Shown: positions 52,890-64,000 of the stretch, piece by piece
Numbering within the stretch: position 1 is the stretch's first letter
How the letters are laid out: each line of letters starts with the position of its first letter
Assembly: GCA_031835245.1 (NCBI GenBank)
Contig: JAVKOQ010000010.1
Location: forward strand, 124,001-188,000
Reading direction: 5' to 3'
DNA: 64,000 nucleotides
Source: Balamuthia mandrillaris
Lineage: Eukaryota > Discosea > Longamoebia > Balamuthiidae
Made by a program: the position numbers and the translations under genes
Notes under the pieces: model-generated
What the model saw: only the letters and a program-made list of their open reading frames with translations
Database searches by the model: none
Told to the model about the DNA's origin: nothing

Positions 52890-54808
52890 CTAAGTATACC
52901 AACTTCCTGACAAAACTTCTCTATGGAAGGAATGCCCTTCACAGCAACTGTCGTTCCTTTATATGTTGCTCTAAAGACCATTCCTTTGTTTTTTTAAAAA
53001 AGATGAACATAAGAAAAAGAATGAAACAACACATCTACAATGAATGAACGAACCTTGAGCACCAGCCCCAAGAGGACAATCCCAATCGATGTCCAAGTCA
53101 TCAATCGATATGAGTTGAATGGAACCCGCTTTTGCAACCACCACTCCATCATTCGATGAAGAAGATAGCGAAGATGAAGAGGAGGAAGAAGCAGAGGAAG
53201 AAGAGGAAGAAAGATAGAGCTTGTTGTGGCTAGCAAAGCTGTTCTTTTTGGAGAACAAGTCGGAGAGAAAGTGAAGAACGACCGCTTGATTGCCGGCGTT
53301 GTTGAGCTTGTGAAGAGGAGGACGAAAGGGATTGTCTCCCAAGTAAAGAAAGGAGAGGGTGGGTGCTAAACGTTGGAGAGATATTGGCAGCGTGGTCAGT
53401 TTGTTGTTGGAAAGATTGAGAGAAGTGAGTTGCATTGTTGAGAACAGAACAGGAGTTGCATTACTGTCATGCGATTGTTGTTGTTGTTTGGTGTAAGACG
53501 AAGAAGATAAAGAAGGGTCAGAATGAGAAAGAATAAGTCGAGAAGAAGGGGGAAGAGAAGAAGCAGAAAGAGAGGTAGTTGGTAAAGCAGTTGATGAAGA
53601 TAAGGCGGCAAATGAAGATGAAGAGGAAAATGATAACTGTTTTGGTGGCAAGGAAGAAGAAGAAGCACAAGAAGCAGACGAAGAAGCAGAACAGACTTCT
53701 TCCTCTGCAATAGAAGAGATGCGATTGTAGCTAAGGTTGAGGGAAAGCAGAGAAGTGAGACTGAGAGTCGGGAAGGCGCTACAGAGGTTGTTGTGAGAGA
53801 GGTCCAAGAAAGTGAGGCTGGAAAGCTGTGTCAACTCTCTTGGAAGAACGTATAAGAGGTTGTTGGAGAGGTCCAACCGACAGAGATTCGAGAAGCTGTT
53901 TCGTTGAGCTGAAGAGGAGGAGGAAGAGAGAGGTAATGGCACGGTGGTGAAGTTGTTGAAGTGAAGGTCTAGATCGAGGACAGTCTCCCATGTCTGGAAG
54001 AAGTCTGGCAGGGAACGAAGTCCTCTTTGGCTCCAGTCGATTCGTTTCACTGTTCTCATTGTTTATTATGTTAAGAACTCCATAGAGAAGAGAGACGGAG
54101 AGAACAAGAGAACGAGCAAAAGCAGAGAAGAAAGAGAGGAAGCAGAGAAGAGAAGAGAGAAATACCATCAGGGGTGGAAAGTACAACGGAAGACACACCC
54201 GGCCATTTGCCTTTCAAAGTCTTCACTGCAACATTTTTCAACGTGCGTCCGTTGCTGTTGTGGTGGTTCTTTTTCTTTTTGTTTTTGTGGATAGGAACGG
54301 TCTGAATGGAGGAGAGGTGAAGCGGAGGCGGCGGAGGAGGTGGTGGAGGAAGGAGTGGCGGTGAGGAAGAAGACGAAGACGAAGACGAAGACGATGATGA
54401 AGAAGAAGGAGAAGATGAAGAAGGAGAAGATGAAGAAGAAGAACAACAAGAACAAGAAGAACAAGAAGAACAAGAAGAAAAAGAGGAATGAAAGGCTTCT
54501 CCAGAAGAAACAAAGAGCGAGTCGCGCTCGCACAGCCGCTCATTTAATATGGCCTCGTAGTTGCCGTCGGTGAGCTCGGTGCCGTCCGCCAAGAAGACGC
54601 GAGAGAGGCAAGCGGAAGAGGAAGAAGAATCCGCGGACAGCCGTTTGTTGCACTCGGCCAAAAGCGCCGAGAAAGAGGGCGCCCTGCTGAGAGGAAACAG
54701 CTTGGGGCGAGCATTCGCCGACGAGGCGGAGGAGAGGAGGAGCGTTACGGTCTTGGCTCGTGTTCTTCTGGTATTGTCTTGTTCAATGGGCTCTGCTTCG
54801 CCTTTCAT
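51427..54808 (-). CDS. Doublecortin - LRR - TKL protein kinase (915 aa)
   Basis: Seven exons: complement(51427..52067, 52144..52288, 52464..52600, 52692..52783, 52890..52983, 53054..54049, 54166..54808). Residues about 17-100 form a DCX/ubiquitin-like domain (VTLLLSSA, FSALLAECNKRL, SRVFLADGTELTDGNYEAIL, LFVSSGEAF). A Ser/Pro linker follows, then leucine-rich repeats (LCRLDLSNNLLYVLPRELTQ, LTFLDLSHNNL, SLNLSNNKLTTLP). The kinase begins with PLGAGAQGMVF, then VAVKG, LHCDLKSHNIL (HCD for HRD), NDFGLS and TAPEG, so all catalytic residues are present. A 75-residue acidic insert (about 740-830) interrupts the C-lobe. Tyrosine-kinase-like group by GMNELH and SDVYSYGMFLYQL. The predicted role is microtubule-linked signalling. 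Confidence 0.88.
52319..52405 (+). repeat. (TTCTTG)n/(TTC)n tract in an intron, reversed orientation
   Basis: This lies in the kinase intron 52289-52463. On the sense strand it is purine-rich (GAA)n, opposite to nearly all other intronic repeats in the window. The acceptor (CCAATAG) therefore has no strong pyrimidine tract from this repeat. Confidence 0.85.
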
Positions 54809-55160
54809 TATACAGTGGAGATGGGTTTGTCTCGAGAGAACTAACTATATACCGACTCGTGAGCGGGGACAAAAGAAAACACATGCATGCAGCCCGTCTC
54901 GCAGGTTTCAAAGTTAAAGTTGATCTTTGGTTTTTTTTCAATATGAGTGCGAACGAAGAAACCTATATGATCGAACCAACAGAAAATCAAAACTTATTAT
55001 CATTATTCGAGACGACATGGAAAATCTCCATCATTGATCGAGCGAATAGAAAATCAAAGTTTTTTACAAGTTTCATGACGTCATGGTTAACCTTTTAATT
55101 CCGTGAAATTTCTCAGTGAAAATTCTGGTTTAAACAAAAAAGAAAAACAAAAAATTTTCA
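54809..55160. promoter_or_regulatory. Divergent promoter region between the TKL kinase and RING genes
   Basis: No coding frame. A near-duplicate pair lies at 54963-55020 and 55022-55078: ATCGAACCAACAGAAAATCAAA...GACGACATGG and ATCGAGCGAATAGAAAATCAAAG...GACGTCATGG. Both contain GAAAATCAAA and a GAC(G/A)TCATGG-like end. It may be a repeated promoter element. Confidence 0.5.
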
Positions 55161-58069
55161 ATGGAAGGAAGGAGGAGGCCTCCCGTCATTGATCTCTCTG
55201 TCTCTTCGTTGTCTTCTGGTGAGGAAGAAGAAGAGGAGGAGGAGGAGGAGCAGCATCGGGGATATACCATGGTGGAAGATGGGGGAGCAGGAGACGACGA
55301 TGCCACCGCCGCTAGTGCTGGAGGCAAGCTTGCCTCCTCTCGACGATTGAGAAGGTTGGACCATGCTTTTCGACAAGCAGAAAATGAAGACGAAGCAAAC
55401 CAACGTACTCTCTCTCTCTTTCACTACTCTTTTCATCCTCATCACCTTATTTTTTTAAAAAAAAATTAAAGGTGCAACAAGCCCCTCCTCCTCGGAGGAG
55501 GAGACAACGCAGGCGGAGGCGCAGGCGAAGGCCTACTTGGACGAGCTGCTGGCCAGACAGCTGCAAGAAGAGGAGCAACGAAACCGACGCAGGAAGCACC
55601 ACCACCTCGGCAGCCACCTTGCTCACAACAGCAATAATAACGGCTTCCGCTGCTCTTCCCCGCCACAAAAGAACAAGCCTTCAGCGTTTGCTTCGTCTGG
55701 CTCTCCTTCCTCCGCTGCTTCTCCTTCTTGGTCAGAACCTCGACGACGAATGGCTGGCTCCTCTGCTTCGTCCACGTCAGCGTCGTGGCGGCAAGGCAAG
55801 GACAAGGACAATGACACCCACAATGGTGGTGCTTGTGGAAGAGGAAGAGGGGAAAGAAGAGGAGAGAATAACAGAGAACGAAACGGGGGGACGGTGGGTC
55901 ATACGCCTGCTTCTTCTTTTATTCCAGCATCGCAATTGAATGGAAAGGGAGGAGGAGGGAGCGGAAGAGGAAAGACGACAACAAGGAAAACCAACAACGG
56001 CAACAGAAGACAGCAAGAGTTGACTTTTGAGCCTCTGCGCAATGACGCTGCTCGAAGAAGACAACACCAACGCTCTTTATCACCTCGTTCTGCTTCTTCT
56101 TCCTCTGCTTCTCCGTCTTCTTCTCCTAGATTAGCCAAAGTCACAACAACATCCACCAACGGAAGAAATACGAGAACTGAGTATTCTTCTTCAGGAAGGA
56201 CTGATTATGAGGCAGAGCATCAGAAACAGCTGGACAAACAGGCACGACGATTGGACCTAAATCGCTTGCAGCAGTATCGCACTGAAGTGTTGCGACGGTA
56301 CTGCGAGCTGGAAGGCCTCGTTGTGCGGGGCACCGCAGGAAGAAGACAAAACTATGTGAACGCCATCTTGGAACATAACCAAGATATTATCGTTGGAGGC
56401 AGCAACAAAAACAACAGTCATGAAAATGAAGTTGAAGAGGAGGAAGCAGAAGAGGAACTGGAGGAAGAGGATGATTGTACCATTGAAGAAGAGGAGGAAG
56501 AAGAAGCAAAAGGGAGGGAAGAGAAGGAGATGGAAGAGGCAAGGGAGAGAATAAGGGCAGAGATACATAGAGCTATGAGTCCCCTTTGGGCCAAATGGGA
56601 AAGCACTCCTTCCTCCCCACCACAACCTTCGTCACATGGTCGACAAAGCCAAGAAGAAGCTTATAAAAACAACAGAATGCTGCCAAATCAACCTCGAGTT
56701 CATAGTGCAGCACCTTCTTCGTCTTCAACTTCTTCTTCGGCAACAGATACTATGGAAGTACAGCAGACAACGCCATCAGGATCATCGATGGAAGAGGACT
56801 TGGCGTTGGCCAGAGCTTTGGCGGAGCTCGAAGAAAAGGAGGAAAGAGAGCTATTACAGGCTCAACGAATCGCGGAAGAGGAGGAACGACGTGAGATGGA
56901 GCGACAACGACAAAGCGCAATGATGGAAGAAGAAAGACGGGCAGAAGAAGAAGAGCTTCAACAAACTCTTCGTCTCATCGCCGAAGTTGAAGAAAGAGAA
57001 CGACGCGAGAGAGAAGAAAGACAAGAACAACAAACATCATCATCGTCATCATCTTCATCAACAACAACAACGACATCAACTACGAACACAGGGATGGAAA
57101 TGGAGCTAGGAAATAGTGCAGCAATAGAGGATGAGGAACTTGCTTTGGCTTTGCAAGCCTCAGAGGCGAGGGCTTTGGCTGATGAAGAGCTTGCACGGGC
57201 TCTTCAGCAACAGTTTGAACGAGAAGAACGTGAACGGTTGATACGCGGTTCGTCTACTATTCTCTTTTTTTTCTTCTTCATCTTCTCCTTCTTCTTTCTT
57301 TTATTCTCTTCTCTCATTTTTCGTTTCTCTTTTTTGTTGTCCTGCTATTCGTATTTCTAACGTGCGTTTCTTTCTCTCAACTTGACAGAACAAACGGAGA
57401 GTCTTCGCAACCGACTTAACGCCTTACGACACATTCCTGATGACGATGGTGATGCCGCTGACGATTCTGGGGTCATCCATTTCCATTCTCTCTCCTCAGC
57501 CAGTCAATACACAGATCGCTATGGCAGAGAGAGAACTTCTCCACTTCATTCTCCACCTTCTCATCGTCGCCAGTATCGGAACTCTCGTGCTTATAATCAG
57601 TATCGAAGAGGCGGAGACAACATCGATCCAGACTCGATGTCTTATGAGGAGCTTTTGGCCTTGGGAGAGCGATTGGGCGAAGTGAAGAAGAGAGGAGTGT
57701 CGATGGTCACCATTCGCGCCAACTCACAGGTGTACAACTACAAGAAGCAAGAGAGCGGAAACAGTTCTTCCTCCACTTCGGATTGTACAAGGTGCGTAAG
57801 AGTGTGAAGTGTTGAAATTGAGAAGAGATGAGTTGGAAGAGAGAAGCGGAGGCCAGAAGAGAGAGAAGTTGTTGTCACATTTCGTTCTCTTACCAACTTG
57901 TTTCTTTTTGCTGAATAGTTGCAGCATATGCTTGGCGGACTTTGAGGATGGCGACGAGGTTCGGCTGTTGCCTTGTTTGCATTCCTACCATAGGGAGTGC
58001 GTGGACAAGTGGCTTCAGCAGCAAAGCACCTGCCCGGTGTGTAAACACTCGCTCAAAGCGGATGAGTGA
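55161..58069 (+). CDS. RING-H2 E3 ligase with UIM-like motifs and SAP30-like segment (857 aa)
   Basis: Four exons: 55161..55404, 55472..57247, 57389..57791, 57919..58069. The last exon is a complete RING-H2 (CSICLADFEDGDEVRLLPC, LHSYHRECVDKWLQ, CPVCKHSL), the RNF12/RNF111-like C-terminal position. Upstream, two UIM-like helices (DEELALALQAS at about 670 and DEELARALQQQ) suggest ubiquitin binding. At about 250-300, LNRLQQYRTEVLRRYCELEGL resembles the Sin3-binding segment of SAP30; this is a weak match. The rest is low-complexity Glu, Arg and Ser with coiled-coil propensity. The predicted job is nuclear ubiquitin ligation, possibly of chromatin factors. Confidence 0.85.
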
Positions 58070-59107
58070 TTGCACACCCTGCAAAAAAACAAAACAACAT
58101 TTGTTCATTTCTTCCTTGCCAAGGAATATGGTATTATTTTTGTAGACAAAATGTAAATTATGTTTGGTATGCATACCTAACGGTGCACCCGAAATGTCTT
58201 TGGAATGTCTATATTCGCGTTTGGCTCGCATTCCAATCTCATCGAAATGGAAGGAAGCGGAAACTCCGTAAAAACTTACTTTCCTAAAAAGCGCCATTGT
58301 TCATCGTTCCAGATCGATCAGCTGCCAGGAAAGGAAAGTGTGCGCTGTTTGTCGTCCATCATTTTGTCCGGACGAAAACAAAAAGCAAGCAAATCTCTCG
58401 CTTCTCGCTCCACCCTAGAACCGCGGCGTAGTGCGCCCACTGCGTTGTTTCGAAACACACGCCCACACCACCCAGCCCATATCCATGGCTATCTTTTCTG
58501 CTCGCGCACACTACAACCATCCAAGGCAGATATAGACTTTTTCATAGCTTGAAATTTTTCCGCTTTTCTTTTTTTTCACTGGCCGCTTTTTGGTTGGCTG
58601 TTCCTTTGTGGTTGTGTTCTCTCTCCTTTCTTCTTGTTCTTCTCCTTTTTGTTTTTGTTTTTGTTTGTTTTATGTTTTGGCGGTCGATAGCCCCCAACAA
58701 ACCATGTTTGTTGTTGTAGTTTGTGGCTCCCGGCGTTTTTCATTGTTGAACGAAGCAGTGTAACCGTTTTTATTTTTATTTATTTATTTTTTTTACAAGC
58801 ACTACCTCAGAAAAAAAACGCAAGTGCTTTTCTCTGGGAGTGAAGTTCCACCGGCACGAAGCTGAGAACCCGACACTCCCTTTTTTTGTCTCCCCTCCTT
58901 GCCAACTCATCTCCTGGATCTTTCCCCCTTTACCTCTGTCTGATACACATCAGCTCACCTATCTACTATCCATCAGCTTCACCCTTCAACCATCCATCCA
59001 TATCCTCCTCTTACTTTGTTTTTGATCTTCTTTTCGTGAACATCTTTTGTCTATCTTTATTTTTATTCATCCAAAGAGATACGAAGGACAACAACAGAGA
59101 TAAAAAG
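58070..59107. other. About 1 kb without a supported gene
   Basis: A 115-codon open frame at 58205-58552 (MSIFAFGSHSNLIEM...) has no recognisable domain and unremarkable composition. The rest is T-rich and probably 5' UTR or promoter of the RFX gene. No RNA gene was seen. Confidence 0.5.
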
Positions 59108-62100
59108 ATGGAAAATGACCATCACCACCATCATTCGACTTCATGGGGACTGGTAGCAAACGCAGCAGCAGAGGAGGAGGAAGAAGAACAGAGAGTTTCG
59201 CATGGGGGAAGGTCATCAGCGACCACAAGCGAGGGGCTGGAAGGCTGGCCGGATGGTGAGAGTGATGGTCTCTCTAGATACGGCATGGAGCAGATGCTGC
59301 GCTTGGCAGAGGACAGCGAGCACGCCACCGCCGACTATCATCGTCTCTCCACACGAGCAAGACAGCGAAACGAAAGAGGAGGCCCAGAGAGGGCTGGCGG
59401 ATCCGAGGAGGAGGAGGTGATCTCTGAGGAATGGGACGCGATGAACGAGGAAGAGCTGGACGACGGGGATGACCAGCAGGGCATCCAGGCAGGGTTGATC
59501 TCCCGAACGGACGCAGTCTCCCACGTTATTCATTGGTAAGAAAACTGAAAGCCAACCCCTATCTCTCATCCCTTTCATTCTTTCCTTTTCTTTCACTTCC
59601 GTTCTTTTTTTTTTCTTTAATTGTGATATATTTGCTCCTCACATCTCCTTATCATTTTTTCCTCTGTTTTCTTCCTCCCTCCCTCCCTCCCTCGACCTCG
59701 CGGCTGGTTACTCTCTCTGTTGCTGTACGACCTCCCTGGGTGCAAGGCTGAAAACCACCTACGAGCAAGACAACAACCGCTCCATCTCCAAGAACAGGCT
59801 CTACGAGGACTACGTCCGATTCTGCCATGGGAACAGCATGCAGACCACCACCGGCCCTGCCTTTGGCAAGCTGGTCAAGAGCGCCTTTCCTAGTGTCAAG
59901 TGCTGTCGCCGAGGTCCCCGCAGCAATACTCGTCACCACTACAAGCACTTCTTCTACATCGACAAGCACATGGAGCAGCAACTTCAGGCCCACGAAATGC
60001 ACCTGGAGAACATGCCGCGGTGCACGTTCTCCAGAGCGCTGCCGGCGGATGACTTTGAGGTTCGTAGCGGGCTATTTCACACCTGGACCATGCCCTCGAA
60101 CCAGAGCGGGTCTCGCTCCGAGCCCAACGTAAGCGTGGCGCCCTCGGTGACCTTCCCTCCGACGTCGGCCTCGTGGCCCAGCGCCTTGCCTCGAGGCCGG
60201 GCTCCTTCTGCTACCACAGCACCAAGCACCTCTTCGCCTCACCAACGTGTACGTCAACGTCCTTATACGTCAAACAAGCCCCATCCCCAACCGCCACTTC
60301 CTCTCCCTTCTGACCCGTACGCTCAAATATCGCCCCGTTCACCCTTATCATCTTCTTACCATCCTTCTCCCTCTTCTTCTCTCTCCTCTTCTTCCTCTTC
60401 TCTCATGGACTATCCACATGGCTTCGCTCCACTCGGAGAAGCTGTTGCCAGAACGGGTCCCTCTGCTTCCTGCTCAGCCTCCTCCCCTCCCTCCTCTCCC
60501 TCCAGATGGGGCCACCAACGGCGGCCGCCGCCGCCGCCGCCCCAGGCCTCGCTTGCCTTCTCCTCCTCCTCCTCCTCCTCCTCCTCCTCGGCACTCAAGG
60601 ACCGCTCCACGCCAGGCAACCACCGATCCAGCGCTTCTCCTTATCGCAGGTTGATGGGGAGCGGCTCGGAATCCATGGCAACCGAAACCGGTAACCTGGC
60701 AACAACCAGGGAAGATCTTAAATTGTCGACATATATGGCACGATCTACAGAGATACCAGATCTTCATAATCGTCTTTTGGGGCAACGGGAGCCCTCGTTT
60801 GCCGATTTTGGGCCGTACGCGGAAATTGGCGGCTCAACGCCATCCTTGTGGCAGCCACCTTTGTGGCCTCCTCAACGACCGCCGCAGCAGGACGCCCACC
60901 TTCCGCCAACCCAGCCATCTGGCATCGGCGCCACCATTGTCACCAAAAAGCGGAAAAGCGAGAACGAGCGAAGCAGCGCCTCCCCTGCCCCTGTGCCTTC
61001 CAGCGTAACTGGCACACCGCTCGCCCGGACGCTCTTCAGCCTTGAGCAAGAGGGGACGACGCGCCAGGCCGCCACCGTGGAGCATCCCCACCACGCTTCA
61101 TCGTTCTCCTCCTCCTCCACCTCTTTGGGCGAAGGAGGAGGAGGAGGGGGAGGACAGGGACAGGGTCCCAGAGGAGGAGGAGGAGGAAGGGGAAGTGGTG
61201 GAGGAGGAGGAACAACAACTCGTGGAAGAACCTCCAAAAGCGGAACGGCTGGCAAACGAACACAAGCTTCTCATGGTAGTATCTCCTTGTTTGTTTTTTT
61301 TTTTAATTTTGTGCGATTTTGATTCGATTTTTTTGAAATCACTGACAACGATGTCTTATCTCCACTTTTGCAAAACCGAAAACAAAAACAAAGTGGATGG
61401 TGGGCTTGTTGGAGAACCTTCCTCCTCTCCTCGCTCCATGGACTCCTTTCAAACAACTCCACCGCCATCTGCCTCCACCCTAGCTCAACCCCACCGCCCT
61501 TTTCCTGCTCATCCACAACAAAGCCGTTCGCCCCCTCCTGCTCCTCCTCCCCCTTCTCATTCATCCCCACACTACACAATGCCTCCTCCAGGCGGCCCTC
61601 CTCCTCCTCCTCGTCGGTCTTCTTCCGCTTCTTTCTCCACCTCCTCCTCTGGTCCACCGATTTGGTTTCACATTACATGCCCTTCGCTCACCCTCAACCC
61701 AGACTCTTTCTTCCCTCCGGAAGATCCGGTGGAGAGAGAAGACGCCAGAGCCATTGCCTTTCGGGAGGATCTCTGCCAATTCGCGGCGGACTACCAGCGC
61801 TACGCTCAGGACCTGATCTCGGCCATCTCCCAGTGGAACTGGAACCAGATCAAGGACCTCTTGTTGGACTTTTGGGAGCACGTTCGGGTGCGCTTTTTTC
61901 ATCTCCTCAATTATGAGCGGCTCTGTCAGCAGCTGCTTTCCTTTGAGGAGTGCATGTTTGCCAACATCTTGCAAGGCCTCACTTCCCCTCATCCTTCTGC
62001 TTCATCTCCATCCGGCACTAACAGTGCCAGCACTTCTGGCCAAACAACCACGAAAACTGCAACATCGACGACGTCAACAGAAAGAAAGAGCGCACAGGTT

Positions 62101-62207
62101 GCTGTGCCGGAAAAGCAACGCTTTGCGGTGTTGTTTCCAGAGTGGTTGTTCACGGCTCAGAACCGGGTGTTGCCTGATGCATGGCTAGACCAAACCGTTT
62201 TAGGTTA

Positions 62208-62250
<43 letters not shown>

Positions 62251-63522
62251 ACGTAGACTCTCTTTTTGACCTCTTGCGTTTTCTTTAAAAAAAAAAAGCT
62301 TCCGCAAGATTTAGAGATTCGTTGATGCTGCGGCTAGAACTACAACGACTAGAAGTAGTGCTTGAATCCATCATAGACCGCTCCCTCGCATCTTACCCTG
62401 AGGGCAACAGTAGTGGCATAGATGCCAGTGCTCTTCCTCGTCCTCATGCAACTCCACTCACCTATCGAATGTACGAAGTGTGGCAGCAGCTGGACTTTGA
62501 CCACATCAACAGCGACATAATCCTCTTCGTCACCTACTGTGGCCACAATGCTGTGCGCTTGCCGTCGATCCAGGAAGACGTGGGCGGGTTGCTTTACCGG
62601 CGAGAATCTCTACACGTATGGACAACCTGGCTGCGCAACATGTTCTTCTCGGCGACATCCTCTGGTTCTCTTGCTGAGGGCTACATCTTTGCGCAACAAT
62701 GGGAGCGCTACTCTTCCTGCATTTGGCGAGAGCTTATGCGAGTCTGTTCTTCATCCCCGTCATCTTCTTCCTCATCATCATCGTACCAACAGCAGCACCA
62801 AGACAACCAGTTGGTTTTGACAGCGTTTCGTTGCTTTTTGGATTGGATGAAAGCAGTATTGCAACGGTATAACGAGGATCGCAGTGGATCAGAGTCGGTG
62901 AGAGCCGCAATGATAGTTAGGGAGGCGACAACGACAGCAGCAACAACAGGAAATGATGATCAGAGCTACGACGAGGGATTCTCGGAGCGGCAGTGGTTAT
63001 CATCTTCATCCTCCTCCTTACCCTCCATATGTGACCAGTACAAGAGATAGTAGCGGGAGTGGAAGAGGACCGATGGTAGCCATGAGCGAGCCTTCATCTC
63101 CGCACCACGGTCATTTTTATCCTCCTCCACCTTCTCATTATTTTCCTCCTCCTTCCCAGTCATGGCCGCCTTCATCATCCGTCCCATCACCATCTGCTGA
63201 ACATTATCAACACCAACCACCAAAGCAACCTTCTTTGCCTCCCTCTTCAGAGCGGCATTATCCTCCTCACCCTCATCAACAACATTATCCACCACATCGT
63301 TTACCTCCACCTTCACAACAAGAGGACATATCCTCTCCCTCTTCTGCCTTACATAGCCGACAACCTCCCTCGCGATATCCTCCACAACAACAACCCCTTC
63401 CACCACTGCCACAACAACACTTTTCAACGCCTTCGTCTTCTTCTTATGCTCTTCCTCCACCTCCTCAAAAACGCCAACAACAACAGTCTCGCCCTCTGTC
63501 AAAGACAGCCTCATCTCCTTGA
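59108..63522 (+). CDS. RFX-family transcription factor (about 1120 to 1180 aa)
   Basis: Exons 59108..59535, 59747..61275, 61394..62203, 62299..62897 and probably 62950..63522. Residues about 138-215 are the RFX winged helix: HVIHWLKTTYEQDNNRSI, LYEDYVRFC, GPAFGKLVKSAFPSVKCCRRG and RHHYKHFFYI. RFX reads RRLGTRGNSKYHYYG here, so the key arginines and the HHY step are partly kept. Downstream, LCQFAADYQRYAQDLISAI, FWEHVRVRFFHLLNYERL and VWQQLDFDHINSDIILFVTY fit the RFX dimerisation region. A long Pro/Ser/Gly-rich stretch lies between. The last junction is uncertain: without the 52-base intron 62898-62949 the frame ends at 63050; with it, a Pro/His/Tyr-rich tail of 190 residues follows. Confidence 0.82.
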
Positions 63523-63758
63523 TACTAATGACGAAACACACAAACGTCTCTCCCTCACTCTTCTCTGTTGTACTTTTTTTTTTGTTTATTTTCTTTGTGA
63601 ATCAGCTGTATGAAAGTGAACAATTCTTTTTTTTTAAGTGCAGAACTTCAACAAAAAATAAAAATAAGAAAACCATAAACTTCATCCAACCCTGAGACCC
63701 TCTCGTTCGTTTGTTATGTACGACGAGGACGATTGCGCAGCTCTTTCCTATCGTCCAA

Positions 63759-64000
63759 CTACTGCTCTGCGTCCTCCAGGGCATCGCCTTCCTCGATGGC
63801 CTTGACCGTGGCTTCGAGCCCTTGTACCCTTTGCTCCAGCTTACGATTCGATTCCAGGATAGCCATGACCTGATGAGCGTCAAGCGTGATTGTTGTGGCG
63901 CTTTTCCTGCCGGTGGGAAAAGGAGCTTTCCTCTTCTTCTTGGAATGATTCTTGGGAGGAGACCGCAGAATGCCCTTTTCTGGACGCGCCGAAAGAGGGG
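63759..64000 (-). CDS. C-terminus of a basic coiled-coil protein (partial, runs off the right edge)
   Basis: About 80 codons are open to the window edge and end at TAG (63759-63761). The visible part is basic (KGILRSPPKNHSKKKRKAPF), a likely nuclear localisation signal. A short coiled coil follows (VMAILESNRKLEQRVQGLEA) with an acidic end (EEGDALEDAEQ). No family is recognised. The upstream part is outside the window. Confidence 0.55.
   Translation of the reverse strand, partial: PLSARPEKGILRSPPKNHSKKKRKAPFPTGRKSATTITLDAHQVMAILESNRKLEQRVQGLEATVKAIEEGDALEDAEQ

Noticed and set aside
58205-58552. 115-codon plus-strand frame
   Set aside because: No domain, no clear splice partner, ordinary intergenic composition.
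62966-63541. 192-codon minus-strand frame opposite the RFX tail
   Set aside because: It is a Val/Glu-rich shadow of CCT/CAA-rich DNA; the plus-strand frame has the better protein character.

Overview
This window comes from an intron-rich eukaryotic nuclear genome. Most genes have 2 to 17 exons, with introns of roughly 50 to 200 bases. Nearly all introns use GT-AG borders, and many carry long (CT)n or other pyrimidine-rich simple repeats on the sense strand. The gene mix suggests a free-living protist, most likely an amoebozoan (discosean-like). It includes a Frizzled-type receptor, an RFX factor, a doublecortin/LRR/TKL kinase, actin, 14-3-3, a nephrocystin-3-like NTPase, and F-box proteins with 'WARENGCPW' repeats. 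The lineage is inferred from family content, not proven. Exon borders were worked out by hand from splice dinucleotides, reading phase and family similarity.

Layout, left to right: start of an unknown gene (- strand, off the edge) and tRNA-like scraps; TAF1C, an RNA polymerase I factor (-); F-box/repeat gene (-); type I membrane protein (-); a 90-bp perfect palindrome; an F-box/repeat pseudogene (-) and an intact F-box/repeat gene (+); a 17-exon fusion gene (-); splicing factor SF1 (-); a CDP-alcohol phosphotransferase-like membrane protein without its catalytic residues (+); Frizzled-like receptor (-); haloperoxidase-like secreted protein (+); broken SH3/PH gene (+); LamG-GH85 endo-beta-N-acetylglucosaminidase (-); CSN8 (-) divergent from makorin (+); 14-3-3 (+); small secreted protein (+); C2 protein with a Gly/Pro/Tyr tail (-); DOMON protein (+); ankyrin protein (+); Bet1-like SNARE (-); MED28-like protein (+); LRR scrap; a scrambled tRNA-like locus; H2A with a long acidic N-terminal extension (+); DCX-LRR-TKL kinase (-); RING-H2 protein with UIM-like motifs (+); RFX factor (+); 3' end of a coiled-coil gene (-).

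The main discovery candidate is the fusion gene at 10574-17580. One continuous spliced frame of 1812 codons encodes BRCT, IPT/TIG, coiled coil, DUF4062, a NACHT-type P-loop NTPase, a TPR array and a complete actin domain. All 16 intron phases agree. The actin part has no start codon of its own, and the residues matching actin Gln137 and His161 are changed. This suggests a signalling NTPase with a built-in, probably non-hydrolysing actin module.

The genes do not form one pathway. They are mostly housekeeping and signalling genes with short, often divergent promoters. A palindromic TGTCGACA motif recurs in the intergenic spaces.
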